A stretch of DNA of 64,000 nucleotides. Source: Eutreptiella sp. 'Long Island Sound 2002' (Eukaryota; Euglenozoa; Euglenophyceae; Eutreptiales; Eutreptiaceae). The translations under genes and the position numbers were made by a program. The stretch lies in assembly GCA_964036045.1 (NCBI GenBank), contig OZ038382.1:148626961-148690960 (forward strand). Reading direction: 5' to 3'. This document shows, piece by piece, positions 32,741 through 43,012 of this stretch (position 1 is its first letter; every line of letters starts with the position of its first letter). Under the pieces are notes generated by a model. That model was not told the origin of the DNA. It saw nothing but the letters and a program-made list of their open reading frames with translations, and did not search any database.

Positions 32741-33882
32741 GAGGAGATGTCGGTCAATATAATGTCATCGTCTGTAGCATGGATTGCCACGGGTAGCTGC
32801 ACTGTGGGTAGGGGGAGGCGTCGGCTGCTGCATTTGGCAGTGATAAGGACCTGAGTTGCAGTCTGAAATTGTTTTAAAATAAAAATTGGATTGAACAACC
32901 CAAGATGGAAGCCGACTGAAGACGACCGATGATGCAAAACAGCAAAATAGTGACGACATGGATGCCCGACTCGGACAGCAAGTCCACAACTACACCAAAA
33001 CTTCATATAGGCACCATCCTCAGCCAATGCCTCGAACAGACAAACATAATGTGGACAGTTCATGTAACGCGAAGTGCAGCTGGATTCACTTCGCTTTACC
33101 TCATAAACTATATTTTTGCTTTGGATTTGGTGCACATGATTGGAGATCGCACAGAATCTCGGTAGGTCTATCAACTCCGTCTCAAGTGAATCGTGACACT
33201 GTCGATCATAGTTCCATAAGGGTGCCGCCCTGTTGGCAACTATATATTGGGCCTCCCTAGACACGTCATACTCATACACGAGGTACGTAGTTGAAGCATT
33301 CATCTGCTGGAGCATTCTATCAAACGCCCAGCTTGTCACCTTGCCTGAAACGAACTTGACATAGAATGGGAAGGCTTGGTTAGCTATTTGGCGATTGGCG
33401 TGCCGGTGATTCACCATTTCAGTATATTCAAGTTTATAGCCCTCCTTGGAGAGCAAGTGCAAAACAGATAAAAAAATGTGGTAGTAACCTTTTCTTGCAG
33501 TTAGGTGGCGCTTTATGCGGCAAATCAAAGACTCAGCCCTCTGTGTGGACTTGCAGCCGAAGGTAAAAACTTCTACCTGCCATGCAACACACCAACGGTC
33601 AAGACGATGTAGGGGGGATCTGATTCCAAGGTAGTCCTTGACAGTTTTCCAGCGGGGGTCCTCCAGAATTTTGCGCCAGAGAATATCAGCAGCGTCCTTG
33701 TGTGGGCACTCCTGAACCTGTCGGATGGCGCTCTCAAGAGCAGTGAAATCGTGTTGCTCGAGGGAGTTTCGGCAGTTTTCGGTAAGTTTTTTGTAAATGT
33801 GAAAAAGGCAGAGGAAGTAAGAAAAAGTGCTTTTCCAATGCCTTGAGGCATACTCTAGTTGTATTAGAGATGCATTAAGCAC
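32656..33882 (-). CDS. MULE/FAR1-type transposase, C-terminal half with SWIM zinc finger
   Basis: A 408-codon minus-strand frame. The first part (LCLFHIYKKLTENCRNSLEQHDF) matches the 'LCxWHxxKK' block that follows the catalytic core in Mutator-like transposases. The middle is helical (STQRAESLICRIKRHL, the usual 'ts~ESxnxxxK' block). The end has a SWIM finger, FWCSCGLAVRVGHPCRHYFAVL in two parts (CSCGLAV, HPCRH): C-x-C...C-x-H. The catalytic core is encoded upstream at 34585-35031, separated by an insertion at about 33885-34620. As a transposase it would bind element ends and catalyse DDE strand transfer. As it stands the gene is disrupted. Confidence 0.8.
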   Translation of the reverse strand: MLNASLIQLEYASRHWKSTFSYFLCLFHIYKKLTENCRNSLEQHDFTALESAIRQVQECPHKDAADILWRKILEDPRWKTVKDYLGIRSPLHRLDRWCVAWQVEVFTFGCKSTQRAESLICRIKRHLTARKGYYHIFLSVLHLLSKEGYKLEYTEMVNHRHANRQIANQAFPFYVKFVSGKVTSWAFDRMLQQMNASTTYLVYEYDVSREAQYIVANRAAPLWNYDRQCHDSLETELIDLPRFCAISNHVHQIQSKNIVYEVKRSESSCTSRYMNCPHYVCLFEALAEDGAYMKFWCSCGLAVRVGHPCRHYFAVLHHRSSSVGFHLGLFNPIFILKQFQTATQVLITAKCSSRRLPLPTVQLPVAIHATDDDIILTDISSWAVCQPERKASRLSAPLGTCSPGCVNI

Positions 33883-33884
33883 TC

Positions 33885-34622
33885 TAGCATTTTTATCTTA
33901 GTATTGGCCTAACCAAAATGGGTGAAAACACATTTTGACTTATGGAACCAAACACTAAATCAGGATATGGAGTGGACCCCTTAATCCCCTATCAATGTGA
34001 GGCTATTCATCTTTTCCAGAGTTGACTAAGAACTGACATATCCAGTGCAGAGCCTATGAATTTATCTATGTTTTCTCATGAATTCTTAGCTATCCTAGTG
34101 GTATGCACCCTAGGGGGCTGGGGCACCTCTTTTTGAGAGGTCTTCTTGAGAGGTCTCGGTTCAATTCCCGGTCAGCCTAGCTAAGTAGGAAGATCCCATG
34201 TGACATAGCAGCGACGTCATCGCCACATGCCCTGCCACCTCAGCACATATGGGACCCAAAACAAAGAGTGCACATCTCCGGAGATGGCACTATGGAGATT
34301 GAGTGACTATGGGGCAGTTTTCCAACTCTTTTCCCAAAACATTTCAACTATCTTTGTGAATATGCAATCCGATTTGCCCTGAGTTGCAGTTTCTGTGAAT
34401 ATTCTTACATCTTTCACTGTTTACACTGCAGCCCTTCATGCTTTGATCCTGATTGTCTTCTACTTGCTTATCTCTGGCTTTGGGATATCCTAGATTGGTT
34501 GTATTTCAGCAATAAAACATTTTCCCCTTCACAAACAAGCAGCAGGAAACCCTACACCAGCAGCAAGCAGCAGGAGAGGCACAACGAACAGACAGTGTTG
34601 AAATCACTATAAAACGTTCTGA
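33885..34622. mobile_element. Insertion splitting the MULE transposase, with tRNA-like head
   Basis: The coding sequence breaks off at about 34600 (after a FPPDRTAHF-type block) and resumes at 33882. The intervening ~0.7 kb is non-coding. It has a B-box-like GGTTCAATTCCCGG near 34159 with an A-box-like stretch upstream (from about 34098), suggesting a SINE. Its edge at 34489-34620 (GATTGGTTGTATTTCAGCAA onward) is repeated at 35748-35880. A spliced intron is the alternative. Confidence 0.4.
34489..34620. repeat. ~130-bp direct repeat, copy 1 (copy 2 at 35748-35880)
   Basis: Both copies run from TATCCT(A/G)GATTGGTTGTA through TTTCAGCAATAAAACATTTT, AAGCAGCAGGAAACCC and TGAAATCACTATAAAAC. They are about 90% alike and flank the central MULE fragment. 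They could be edges of two insertions of the same element. Confidence 0.75.
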
Positions 34623-35031
34623 GGAAGTGAGCAGTTCGGTCCGGGGGGAAAACCCTGCGAACGGACACCAAGAGGGCGTATGCAGCATCAGTGAACAAAA
34701 CCCGGGGTGCACAACCGGTTGCCTTTATCCACTCCTGCCAGAGCCACTCATAATCCTCTGCATTTTCACTGCTTGGCATGCAGCTCTGAGCCAGGAGAAG
34801 GGTTTGGCCATGTTCGTTGATACCGCAAAACAGGGCCAATGCCTCGCCGTACCAATTCGATTTGTACGTGTTATCTTCAAAAATGACTTGTGCATATTTT
34901 CTGGCGTTTTTTACTTGCTCTGGCGTCATAAAAAACCATCTTCGTACAACACCAGTGACTGGGTCAGGGGCTTCATGATTGAAATACCAGGCAGGATCTG
35001 CCTGTTTGAGCATTTTCAGGTGGTTAATCAA
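34585..35031 (-). CDS. MULE transposase catalytic core (PF10551-like), fragment
   Basis: The minus-strand frame has FFMTPEQVKNARKYAQVIFEDNTYKSNWY, here split as TPEQVKNARKY and VIFEDNTYKSNWY, the 'xVxxxDxTYktN' block with the first catalytic Asp. It is followed by GQTLLLAQSC, ENAEDYEWLWQEW (conserved E..xxW) and APRVLFTDAAYAL (second Asp). This is the standard order of the MULE DDE domain. It ends in the inserted sequence at about 34600. The N-terminal DNA-binding segment lies upstream at 35629-35429. Confidence 0.8.
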
Positions 35032-35428
35032 ACGTGAAGATCATTTGGGCCCATCTTGCGTTCGATGGACTTGAAAAAATTTCTGATGTGCTGGGTTGAA
35101 AACCCTTTGATTGCTGGGTACGCGTCCTCGCTATATTTCTTCCTCAAATTTACAAGAATTTGCTCCGGCATTTCACGGTGCTCATACGCCCGCTCAAGGT
35201 CGTGCCAGAGCTCATCAGGGAGGGCTGATTTGTCCAGTGGGGCGGCCTCCTCCTCGTTAGGTCACCAATGGTCAGAGTGGTCCCAATTACACTCGGTTAG
35301 CTTCCACAGGCCCGTGCCAGGATCATGGGTTAGTGTTGCACCATATGGACACAAATCAGACTTCGTGAGAGGCCGGGGCTGCTTTTTTGGGCGTGCTCTA
35401 CTGGTCTCCTTTAGGGGCCCCTGTTGTT

Positions 35429-35629
35429 TTAGGCGTCCCCAAATGAGACAACCAATACGTGCCCGATTACTCCCCCCTGGAGACTTGCTGGTATCACGTT
35501 ATGTATTGCCAACTCCCCCCGAATCTTATTCAGGTATGCAACAGCTTTGGTGTGGGACCGGAAGGTGCAGCCAACCTCGTCTCCAAGTCGGGGGGGGTGC
35601 TCGGAGGGACAACGGGCTTCGCGTTTCAC
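35429..35629 (-). pseudogene. N-terminal FAR1-like fragment of the MULE transposase
   Basis: A minus-strand frame with VGCTFRSHTKAVAYLNKI, resembling the start of FAR1-type DNA-binding domains ('G..F.S..eA..f...y'). It lies about 400 bases upstream of the catalytic core on the same strand. The linker is not open in one frame. Confidence 0.4.
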
Positions 35630-35747
35630 GCATTTGCGGGGGGGGACGTCGGGATGAGGTTTAGGATCAGAACGCGGTGACTGGGCGGCACCAAACTCAT
35701 GCTTAATTAAGGGGGCCGGATCCGTAGATTGGATATCGGATATTGGA

Positions 35748-35880
35748 TATCCTGGATTGGTTGTATTTCAGCAATAAAACATTTTCCTCATCAAAAACAA
35801 GCAGCAGGAAACCCTACACCAGCAGCAAGCAGCAGGAGAGGCACCAAAAACACACAGTTTTGAAATCACTATAAAACTTT
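35748..35880. repeat. ~130-bp direct repeat, copy 2
   Basis: Partner of 34489-34620 in the same orientation. It marks the 5' side of the MULE remnant. Confidence 0.75.
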
Positions 35881-35982
35881 CTGGTAGCAAGAGGCAGACT
35901 GTCTCTGCGTACTGGTAGCAACCCCGTGCCGTACATCTAGTGTGCCGAGATCTGTCATATATAGCAAGAAGGGCAAACGAAG

Positions 35983-36537
35983 ATGGACACCAAGAAAGAG
36001 GACACCGACGTGAAGACGGCGCCTGAGGCACCAGCAATGCCAGCACGTGGTGAACCTGGACCTGGACCTAGCGCTGTACCTTCGGAGCCCTTACATGGGC
36101 CAGTGGACATGGCGGAGGATTCGTTGGAAGGACTTCAGTCGGCCTTCCGGGCCCTCTCAGTCGAAGAGGTGGACACCCATCCTGTGAAGAGAAAGAGAGA
36201 GAGAGAGAAGGATGCTGGAGAAAGCATAGCAGACGAAGGAGCAGATCAAGGGCACGACCCGACGAATGATCCTACCTTCGAAGGCGCACCAAGCGCTTCT
36301 GGCCTCCAGGCATCACCCTCTCCTATAACCACCACACTCCCAACTCCAGACCCAGCCGCTGCAACATCCACACCCATAACCAACCCGCGTATGGCTGAGG
36401 GCACGGGCTTTACTGGTATGCCTACCTACCCTGCCTATGGTGTGAACCCACCTACCACTGCGTTTCCAGAGGCAACTACTACCAGTGAGCCGGTGACCTC
36501 CAGTTCTGCGCCGCGATGGTATGCTTTGATGCTTTGA
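35983..36537 (+). CDS. Unknown Pro/Thr-rich ORF with a nuclear-localisation-like patch
   Basis: A plus-strand frame of 184 codons from an ATG at 35983. It is acidic at the start, has DMAEDSLEGLQSAFRALSVEE as an amphipathic helix (AEDSLEGLQSAFRAL), then the basic cluster KRKREREK, then a Pro/Thr/Ala-rich low-complexity half. GCGATG|GTATGC at about 36515 could be a 5' splice site, so this may be a first exon. No family is recognised. It could also be the N-terminal gag-like frame of a retroelement. Confidence 0.35.
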   Translation: MDTKKEDTDVKTAPEAPAMPARGEPGPGPSAVPSEPLHGPVDMAEDSLEGLQSAFRALSVEEVDTHPVKRKREREKDAGESIADEGADQGHDPTNDPTFEGAPSASGLQASPSPITTTLPTPDPAAATSTPITNPRMAEGTGFTGMPTYPAYGVNPPTTAFPEATTTSEPVTSSSAPRWYALML

Positions 36538-36539
36538 AC

Positions 36540-39500
36540 CCTTTGCCATATGATCCCTTTGCCCTCATCGGTTGCCATTGATTGACGGTGGTTGTCTCTC
36601 TTACCCACATGTCCTTTCCACTTGTTTGACCTACTCCTCCCGTTTGCATTGTGTATCCTCCGCACACCTGCTTTGTATCTCCCCCCTAATTTTGGGTTGC
36701 CGGATGCAACCATGCCATTGTTTTGTATTGTTGTGGGTGTTTCTGTGCCTATTCCATGGTGTGCCCACCACTTTGGGCACTTGGGATAGATTTGAGCTTG
36801 ACGCGTTGAATTCTTATGTTGTTTGAGCTCCCGCCCCTAATTTGAGGTTCCTGGATGCGATGGGGGCCGCCAATTGTGGTTGGGGGGCGCCTATTCTTTC
36901 AAAAATGGGTGTTTCTTTTTTTAGGTCACCACGTTCTATTTTTAGAATTTTTGTGCTATTTTTAGTAACAAATTTTCTATTTTTAGAACTCCTCCCCAGC
37001 GGCCCCGTTTCGCGTTTCCTCAGCGTCCGCGACCATCTTTTGCAACGCTTGTCGCATTGGTGGGGTCTGTTTCCCTCCAGGGTTGCCCCATTTGGAGATC
37101 CAATTTTTTCCGCTTCGCTATTTTTAGTAACAAATGTTACTATTTTTAGTAAAAATTTGATTTTTCATATCTCCGAACTGGTGGCACCTGGGGACGTTCC
37201 CAACGGATCCTCGACCATTTTTTGGCATGCCCGACGCAACCGTGGGGTCTGTTTGCATTAAATTTGCACCAGCGGCCCCCGGTAGACCCTCCTAAAAAAA
37301 CGTTTTTAGGGTAGGGTAAGCTAGGGTAAAAAACCATGTTTTTGCCATATTTTTGACATATCGTTGAGTTGGATGATTTCGTGAGTACCTACCCACTTCG
37401 AAAACTCATTCCGGATGCAACCATGGCATCCGTTTCTTTCCTGCTTCCACCTGGGTCCCCAATGACATAATATTTGGTGAAAAAAAATTCGCAGATGAAA
37501 ATTTTTTTTTTGGACTAAAAATTTTTTTTTTCAAATTTCTTTTTTCTCACCAATTCCTCCATTTATTGTCTTTGGTGACCTCAAGGTGCATTTCAGCATT
37601 GTATGGCTCTCATTCTGCTTGTTGATTCCCCTTCGCGCCATTGGATGGCATTGTTTCGCTGCGGCTTGGCTTGTCGCCGGGAATTTGCAGCTAGGGAGGG
37701 GGGTGTCAATGGCACGTGTGGGGGCTTTGCATAGGTAGTTTATCGCCTAAACACCGGCATTTGAGCTATGCAGGGTGTTCAGGGCTAGGGAAGGGGGTGT
37801 TTATGCAATGCCCACACCCGTGTGGATTTTGCACCCACCCACCCGCCCTATGATGCTTGTTTGTGCTCGTTTCCATGGCTCTGACCCCCGTTTTCTGGCT
37901 TTGGCGTGTCAGAGCATCGGGGATGTCTGAGTCAGGGAGGGGGGTGTAAAACTTAGGGCATAGCCATGTCAAGAATCCATGTTTGTTGCCCACTTCTCGT
38001 TTGCACAATCATGTTGCTTCTTGTGTGCCATTTCAGGTGTAAATTATTATGCGATCTCAGCATTTGATTCCCATCCCAGATTTCGATCCCAGAATTAATT
38101 CCGATTGCAGATTTTAGTTCTGTCTTTGCATTTTTGATGTTGCATTGATTTTTTTCAATTCTGCGGTTGGCCAGCATTTGTTCTAACATTATTTGGATTT
38201 CTGATTCGTCGATTGGCTCTGCTGTGTGTGCGCGCGCGCCGTCTTTGGTCGCGCCGTAATGCAGGCCAGCCAATCGAATACCTTTCCAGTTTGGTGCTAA
38301 TAGTGTTAGATCTATCATGTGGAAATTGGAATCACTTATCCAACCGGAGGAAGACTATGTGACAGCCATAGTACGTACGTTGATCGCTTCTGTGGGCAGT
38401 GTTGAGGGAGTACCTCCGGGGAAACCAAGACCGTCCTTATCTCTGCTTGGTGGTATTAGTAGTCACTGCAAAACCTACCAGTCACATGGGGTGTCTTCCG
38501 AAGTGGACGAGAGGTGAGACCAAGGGAAGCATAGGTAGGCGCACCGCTGGTTGTGGGATACATTGGTTGTTGCCTTGCAATTGGATTCCATTGAGGTGCC
38601 ACACCATATTTGGTTTTGAGGTCTCATGCAATCATTCTAGGAGTTGACATTGCATTTGTCATTCATGCATGGTTCATTCATGGTGTGACTTAAACTTGGT
38701 GGTGCCCACGATTCCATGGTCAAGGTGAACATATAGTGTCTCCTCTCCCCAAGGTAGATTTGGTGCTTTCCCTCACTCTCCCGCTCTCTCCCAATTCATC
38801 ATACTCCTCAAGAGGTAAATTGAGCATTTCATTAATGCCATGTGACCGTTGTCTTTGATCCTTTGAGACTCTTGGGCTCTTTCACTTTTTTTCAAGTGCC
38901 CGTGGCTTGGGAGTTATCCAATTAAGACATGCCTTGGTTTTGCCGTCTTGTGGTTACACTCAAGGATAGGCATTGGTTGAGCTTTCGCCACCCTCTCTCC
39001 AAGTGCATGCATGCTCTCTTGGGTCAAGGCTAGGCGAAACTCTCTCCTTATGCATGCCTTCTCTCATGGTGGATAGGTAAATCTCTCTCAAGGGATTTGG
39101 TTGGGGAATATCTCTTCTCGGGCATGGTTAGGCGATGCATGTACTCTCTCCGGCTCTCCGGGATGAGACCAACTCTCCATGCACGTGCTCTCTTTTGGTG
39201 GGATCATCTCTCCATGCACGTGCTCTCTTTGGGTGGAGGTTAGGTCCCATGAGTAGCCCGGGAGGCCATTGGCCTTTTGTGTGCTTCTTTGCCAAGAGGT
39301 GGATCTCCATGTCAATGGTGTATTGCTCATTTGCTAATTTTGCTTTAGATTAGTTGTTGATCCTAAGAGCTAACCGGGTCATGGTTTGGTGCCTTTGCTG
39401 GTGCGTTTACATGCCCCATGTGACCATGTATGTGCATGTGCACTTCCTTCCCTCATGTTGGTGTAGTCAAGGCGTCCGGAGACTCAAGTGTGACTCATTT

Positions 39501-40118
39501 GCTCTTTGGGGATGGCCCAACGGTGGTGTCGATCATTTCTTTCCTCTCCTCCACCCCCGGTGAGACCATCCATGTCGACGGGTAGAAGTAGGGTGAATTT
39601 TGGTTTCCACTTTTGCAAGCATGACTCAAGTCCATAGGATAATGCCCGTGCCCATGAACTCTTCGTCTTTGCATTGCATGTGGTCCGACCGAAAGAGTAG
39701 GTTGAGTCTTACTCGCGTTTGTGAATTCTTTTCTTTTTCTTAAGGGTGGACCTTTCAGGAACCACTTGGACCTTTGCCCGTGCTCATCCCGTGTGGACTA
39801 GTGGCCCATTCGTACCTCATTTGTGGACCCGTGTTTGACCATTGTTGGACCGTGGCTCATTTGTGGATCATTTGTGGGTTTTTGTGGACCATTGGTAAAC
39901 TCTTCGTTGGATCATTGTTGGACCTCATTGGATTCTTTGGTCATTTCGTCATTGGGCTTTCAATTGGAATTGTTTGTGTCATTGCCGTGCTCTGAGGGAC
40001 TTGAGTGGGTTGTGAGCTTGGAAATCTCTGCTGGTTTTATTGGTTGGAAATTTGGTTGGTTGGAAATTGGGAAAAATGGAAGATTCACTCGGTTCAAGTC
40101 ACCTTGAGGGTGAATTGT
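36540..40118. other. T-rich non-coding region, possibly the 5' LTR and leader of element A
   Basis: No coding region is convincing over 3.5 kb. It is rich in T and TTTG/CTCTC runs. Internal features are CTATTTTTAG-type motifs repeated at about 36930-37160, two poly-A/T blocks at 37490-37540, and a ~50-bp tandem repeat with GCACGTGCTCTCTTT at about 39170-39235. If the primer-binding-site-like match at 40119 is real, the right end of this region is element A's 5' LTR. Its partner 3' LTR would be outside the window, so the left boundary cannot be set. Confidence 0.35.
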
Positions 40119-40130
40119 TGGTAGCAGAGG
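40119..40130 (+). promoter_or_regulatory. Primer-binding-site-like match to initiator tRNA-Met (element A)
   Basis: TGGTAGCAGAGG is the exact complement of CCUCUGCUACCA, the 3' end of initiator tRNA-Met in eukaryotes whose acceptor begins AGCAGAG. It differs by one base from the usual land-plant gypsy PBS (TGGTATCAGAG). It sits just upstream of the gag frame. The preceding bases are not a clean CA LTR end, which lowers confidence. Confidence 0.45.
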
Positions 40131-40177
40131 CTTACCCGGGCGGGGGTTTAGCCTACGGCTCTGACACGGGCAGCGGG

Positions 40178-41794
40178 ATGACTCTCGGAGAGGTTACGGC
40201 CATGATCGGGATGATCACAGCACGGCCAGAGGAATCGGGTTCCGACTATGCGACAGGGCATGAGTCGACGGTTGGGTCTCCTTTAGACTTGGCAGTTGGG
40301 CTTAGGCAGGGCCAGCCAGCCTACCCAGTTGAGGAAGACACCAACATGGAATCCGCACCATGGGGATACCGATCCTTTGAGAGGATTCGGATGCTGAATC
40401 AATTTGGTGAGGCAGCCGAAAGGATTTTGATTCATGAGTGGACACCGGAGACGCATGATTTAGCGACCTTGCCGGCGCAGGTTGAGCAGCTAACAGGTGC
40501 GTTGAACTATCTCCAAACCTTTAATTTTGAAGCGGTTTCTGCGATTTCCGAAATCCGCCAGGTCATCCAAGCCCTCTCTCGCGAGCTTGAACTCCGTGCG
40601 CGGGGAGTACAAGTAGATGGGTCAGCTTTGACGGCGCGGGTAGAGGCTTTGGGACAATTGTTGAACGAGGTAAACAACGAGGTGCAGGACCAGAGGTCCC
40701 GGTTGGACTCGAAGAGAGCGGAAATGCAATCGACTTTAGAACAAGCGACTGCAGCCGCTTTGGAATATCGCCAAGTTGCTGAAGCACTTAAGGCGAAGGT
40801 GGACAATTCTCGCCAAGGGTGGGAGCAAGCCACCAATGAGTTGAAACGGCAACTCGAGGGAGTGTTGAATGAAGTAACTGGGTTGATTTCACACCGGGCC
40901 CAATTGGACAAATCGGTTGAGGAATTGAAGAGTTTGGAAGGCAAGGTGTTGAATTGTGACCGGGTCACCACCAACATGGCCGAGGAAATCCGGCGGATAG
41001 GTCTCAACTTTGGGGATGCCGAAAAACGGGTGCATGGTGTGGAAGCAATGGTGGAAAGCCACACTATGCCCAAGCCGGAATTGGCCAAGGTTGAAGCCCT
41101 GGAGTTACAGGTGCGATTGCTCATGACCCGGTTGGAACAAAGTGAGCATGAGGTACATGCGCTCAGGGAGGAGATCCGGACCCGACCCCATGGCGGTCCA
41201 CCCGAAGGGATGCGGCCGGATTCTCATGTCATTGGCGAATTACAACGAAAATTGGAGTCTTTGGAGAACAAATATCAATTGTTGAAGCATGCGGGTACAC
41301 CATCGGTGAATCCAATTGGGATCCCAACACCGCACCGAAGCCCGAACCGCGAGTCCGAGTTTTTGGAGTGCCAGCGCGGGAAGAACGGGTTGGGGGAAGC
41401 CTACCGGGGTTTGGATTCCCCCCGGCCGAGGATGACTTGTCGTCCATGCGGTCGGATGACCGGGGTTTCCGGGGAAGAGCCCCAAGGGGAGCGAGGAGTG
41501 GGACCCGCACCCACGAGGGACACACCCCGCTGGGCATGGGTGGTGATTGGCGGCATTGCGCCGGGTTGGACCTCCGCTACTTCGAGGCGGACGGTGATGG
41601 TTGGTTTATGCCACGGATGGTGTTTCAGTTGTTCAACCGACAAGAATCTCTCAAGGATGGGATTGGGCTTCCGAAACAAAAGCCCTCGGGAATTCTACGG
41701 GCAATGGCGTTTGATGAAGTTTGCCCTGAACGACTTTTGGATGCCCCGTTCGACTGGGAAGAGCCACAACTTGAAGGAACGGATTCGCGGTTAA
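40178..41794 (+). CDS. Element A gag, N-terminal coiled-coil part
   Basis: The frame is open from 40040. If the PBS at 40119 is real, the first usable ATG is 40178 (MTLGEVTAMIGMI). Residues are strongly helical with heptad-like patterning from about 40450 to 41280 (for example LSRELELRARGVQVDG, LNEVNNEVQDQRSRLDSKRA in parts, ELKRQLEGVLNEVTGL), consistent with a long coiled coil. Beyond about 41370 the frame degrades. A second frame (41368-41913) competes, and the capsid-like sequence resumes in the original frame near 41850, so at least two compensating shifts are likely. Confidence 0.6.
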   Translation: MTLGEVTAMIGMITARPEESGSDYATGHESTVGSPLDLAVGLRQGQPAYPVEEDTNMESAPWGYRSFERIRMLNQFGEAAERILIHEWTPETHDLATLPAQVEQLTGALNYLQTFNFEAVSAISEIRQVIQALSRELELRARGVQVDGSALTARVEALGQLLNEVNNEVQDQRSRLDSKRAEMQSTLEQATAAALEYRQVAEALKAKVDNSRQGWEQATNELKRQLEGVLNEVTGLISHRAQLDKSVEELKSLEGKVLNCDRVTTNMAEEIRRIGLNFGDAEKRVHGVEAMVESHTMPKPELAKVEALELQVRLLMTRLEQSEHEVHALREEIRTRPHGGPPEGMRPDSHVIGELQRKLESLENKYQLLKHAGTPSVNPIGIPTPHRSPNRESEFLECQRGKNGLGEAYRGLDSPRPRMTCRPCGRMTGVSGEEPQGERGVGPAPTRDTPRWAWVVIGGIAPGWTSATSRRTVMVGLCHGWCFSCSTDKNLSRMGLGFRNKSPREFYGQWRLMKFALNDFWMPRSTGKSHNLKERIRG

Positions 41795-41848
41795 TTCCTC
41801 CCGGGGTCCATGGAAGGCTGGCAACCCCGGTGATGGACCCGCGAACTT

Positions 41849-42970
41849 TTGGGGGACGTTCAAGGAATGTCCGTCGCCCCACGGTGGGATGGAAGTGGGA
41901 CCACGGCCATTAAGTGGTTTTTGGATTTTCGTGCTTGGGAGCGCGATTGGATGTACGGGTTGACGGATGCCATGAGAAGAGCTGTTTTGCTTTCTCTTAT
42001 TCCCGCCTCCCGGTCCAACCCACTGAAGGAAATGGTGAATCGGTACCAATTCCGGTACCAAGACTTGTTGAGGGAAGTGACGTAGGAAGTCTTCACGCAG
42101 GCGAACGACGACGTGATCTTGGAGGCCTTCCACACCGTCAAACCGTCTTCACTAACTCCAACGCCACGTGAGTTCATCAATTTTGTTGAACAATTCTTAG
42201 CCTTGGGCCGCCGAGTTCGCGACGGAATCACCCAACGGCAAGCAAAAGATCGACTACTTGATGTTATTGCGACAATGAAGGTGGATGGGTTGCTCAAGGA
42301 AATCATCAAGGAGGAGACCAAAGTTGGGTTGGAATTCAACTACCTCGAGACCATCGTCTACGTGATGAACCCCCTCATGTCCCGCCACAAATTCGCGATC
42401 AAGAAGGGGCACATCATGCGGCGGCTTGGGCAAGCCATCCCAGAAGCGCCGCAACCCAAGCCCCAAGTGCCTCCTCAACGGACGGGGAACAAGTATGGAT
42501 CGGGCCGGGTGAGAGGCATGGAAGGAGTCGAGGACATGGACAAAGCCGAGGATCCCGAAGGTCACCAAGATCAAGAACAAGCGGACCCGGAGTTGAGCAT
42601 TGCGGAGATTCAAGAGATTTGTGAAGCCCAGGTGCTGGCTACGTCAGGACGAGCAGGCGCAGGTGCAAGCTCCATCCCGAAGTGCCCGGCATGTGGCAAG
42701 GGAAGACATAGCCGTGAGGATTGTTGGGTCTTGCATCCTCACAAAGCACCCGAGTGGCTCCAGGACAAATTCAAGTCCAAGAAAATTGGGAAGGGCGGCC
42801 AAGCGAAGCCCGCTGCGCAAGGAGGTGGCAAAGGAAAAGGACCACACAAAGGTGGGAAGTTTCCGCCTTGCAAGGGCTGCGGGAGCACGCTGCATCCGCC
42901 GGAGGATTGTTGGACGCTCCATCCGAAGTTGCGGGAGAAAGCCAAGGCCGAGGGGCGGCTCGGTAAGTGA
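41849..42970 (+). pseudogene. Element A gag, capsid-like region and two CCHC zinc knuckles (in-frame stop)
   Basis: One frame runs from 41849 to 42970 apart from a TAG at 42083-42085. The capsid-like part has KWFLDFRAWERDWMYGLTDA, a helical run, and FINFVEQFLALGRRVRDGI. The C-terminal part has two canonical knuckles, CPACGKGRHSREDC (Cys codon at 42683) and CKGCGSTLHPPEDC (at 42869), both C-x2-C-x4-H-x4-C, the RNA-binding nucleocapsid motif. They are separated by a Lys/Gly-rich linker. The twin 'EDCW.LHP' ending suggests internal duplication of the knuckle. Confidence 0.75.
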
Positions 42971-43012
42971 CACAATTGAGAAAGTCGCCGGCAACGCTGG
43001 AAATCCAAGAGG

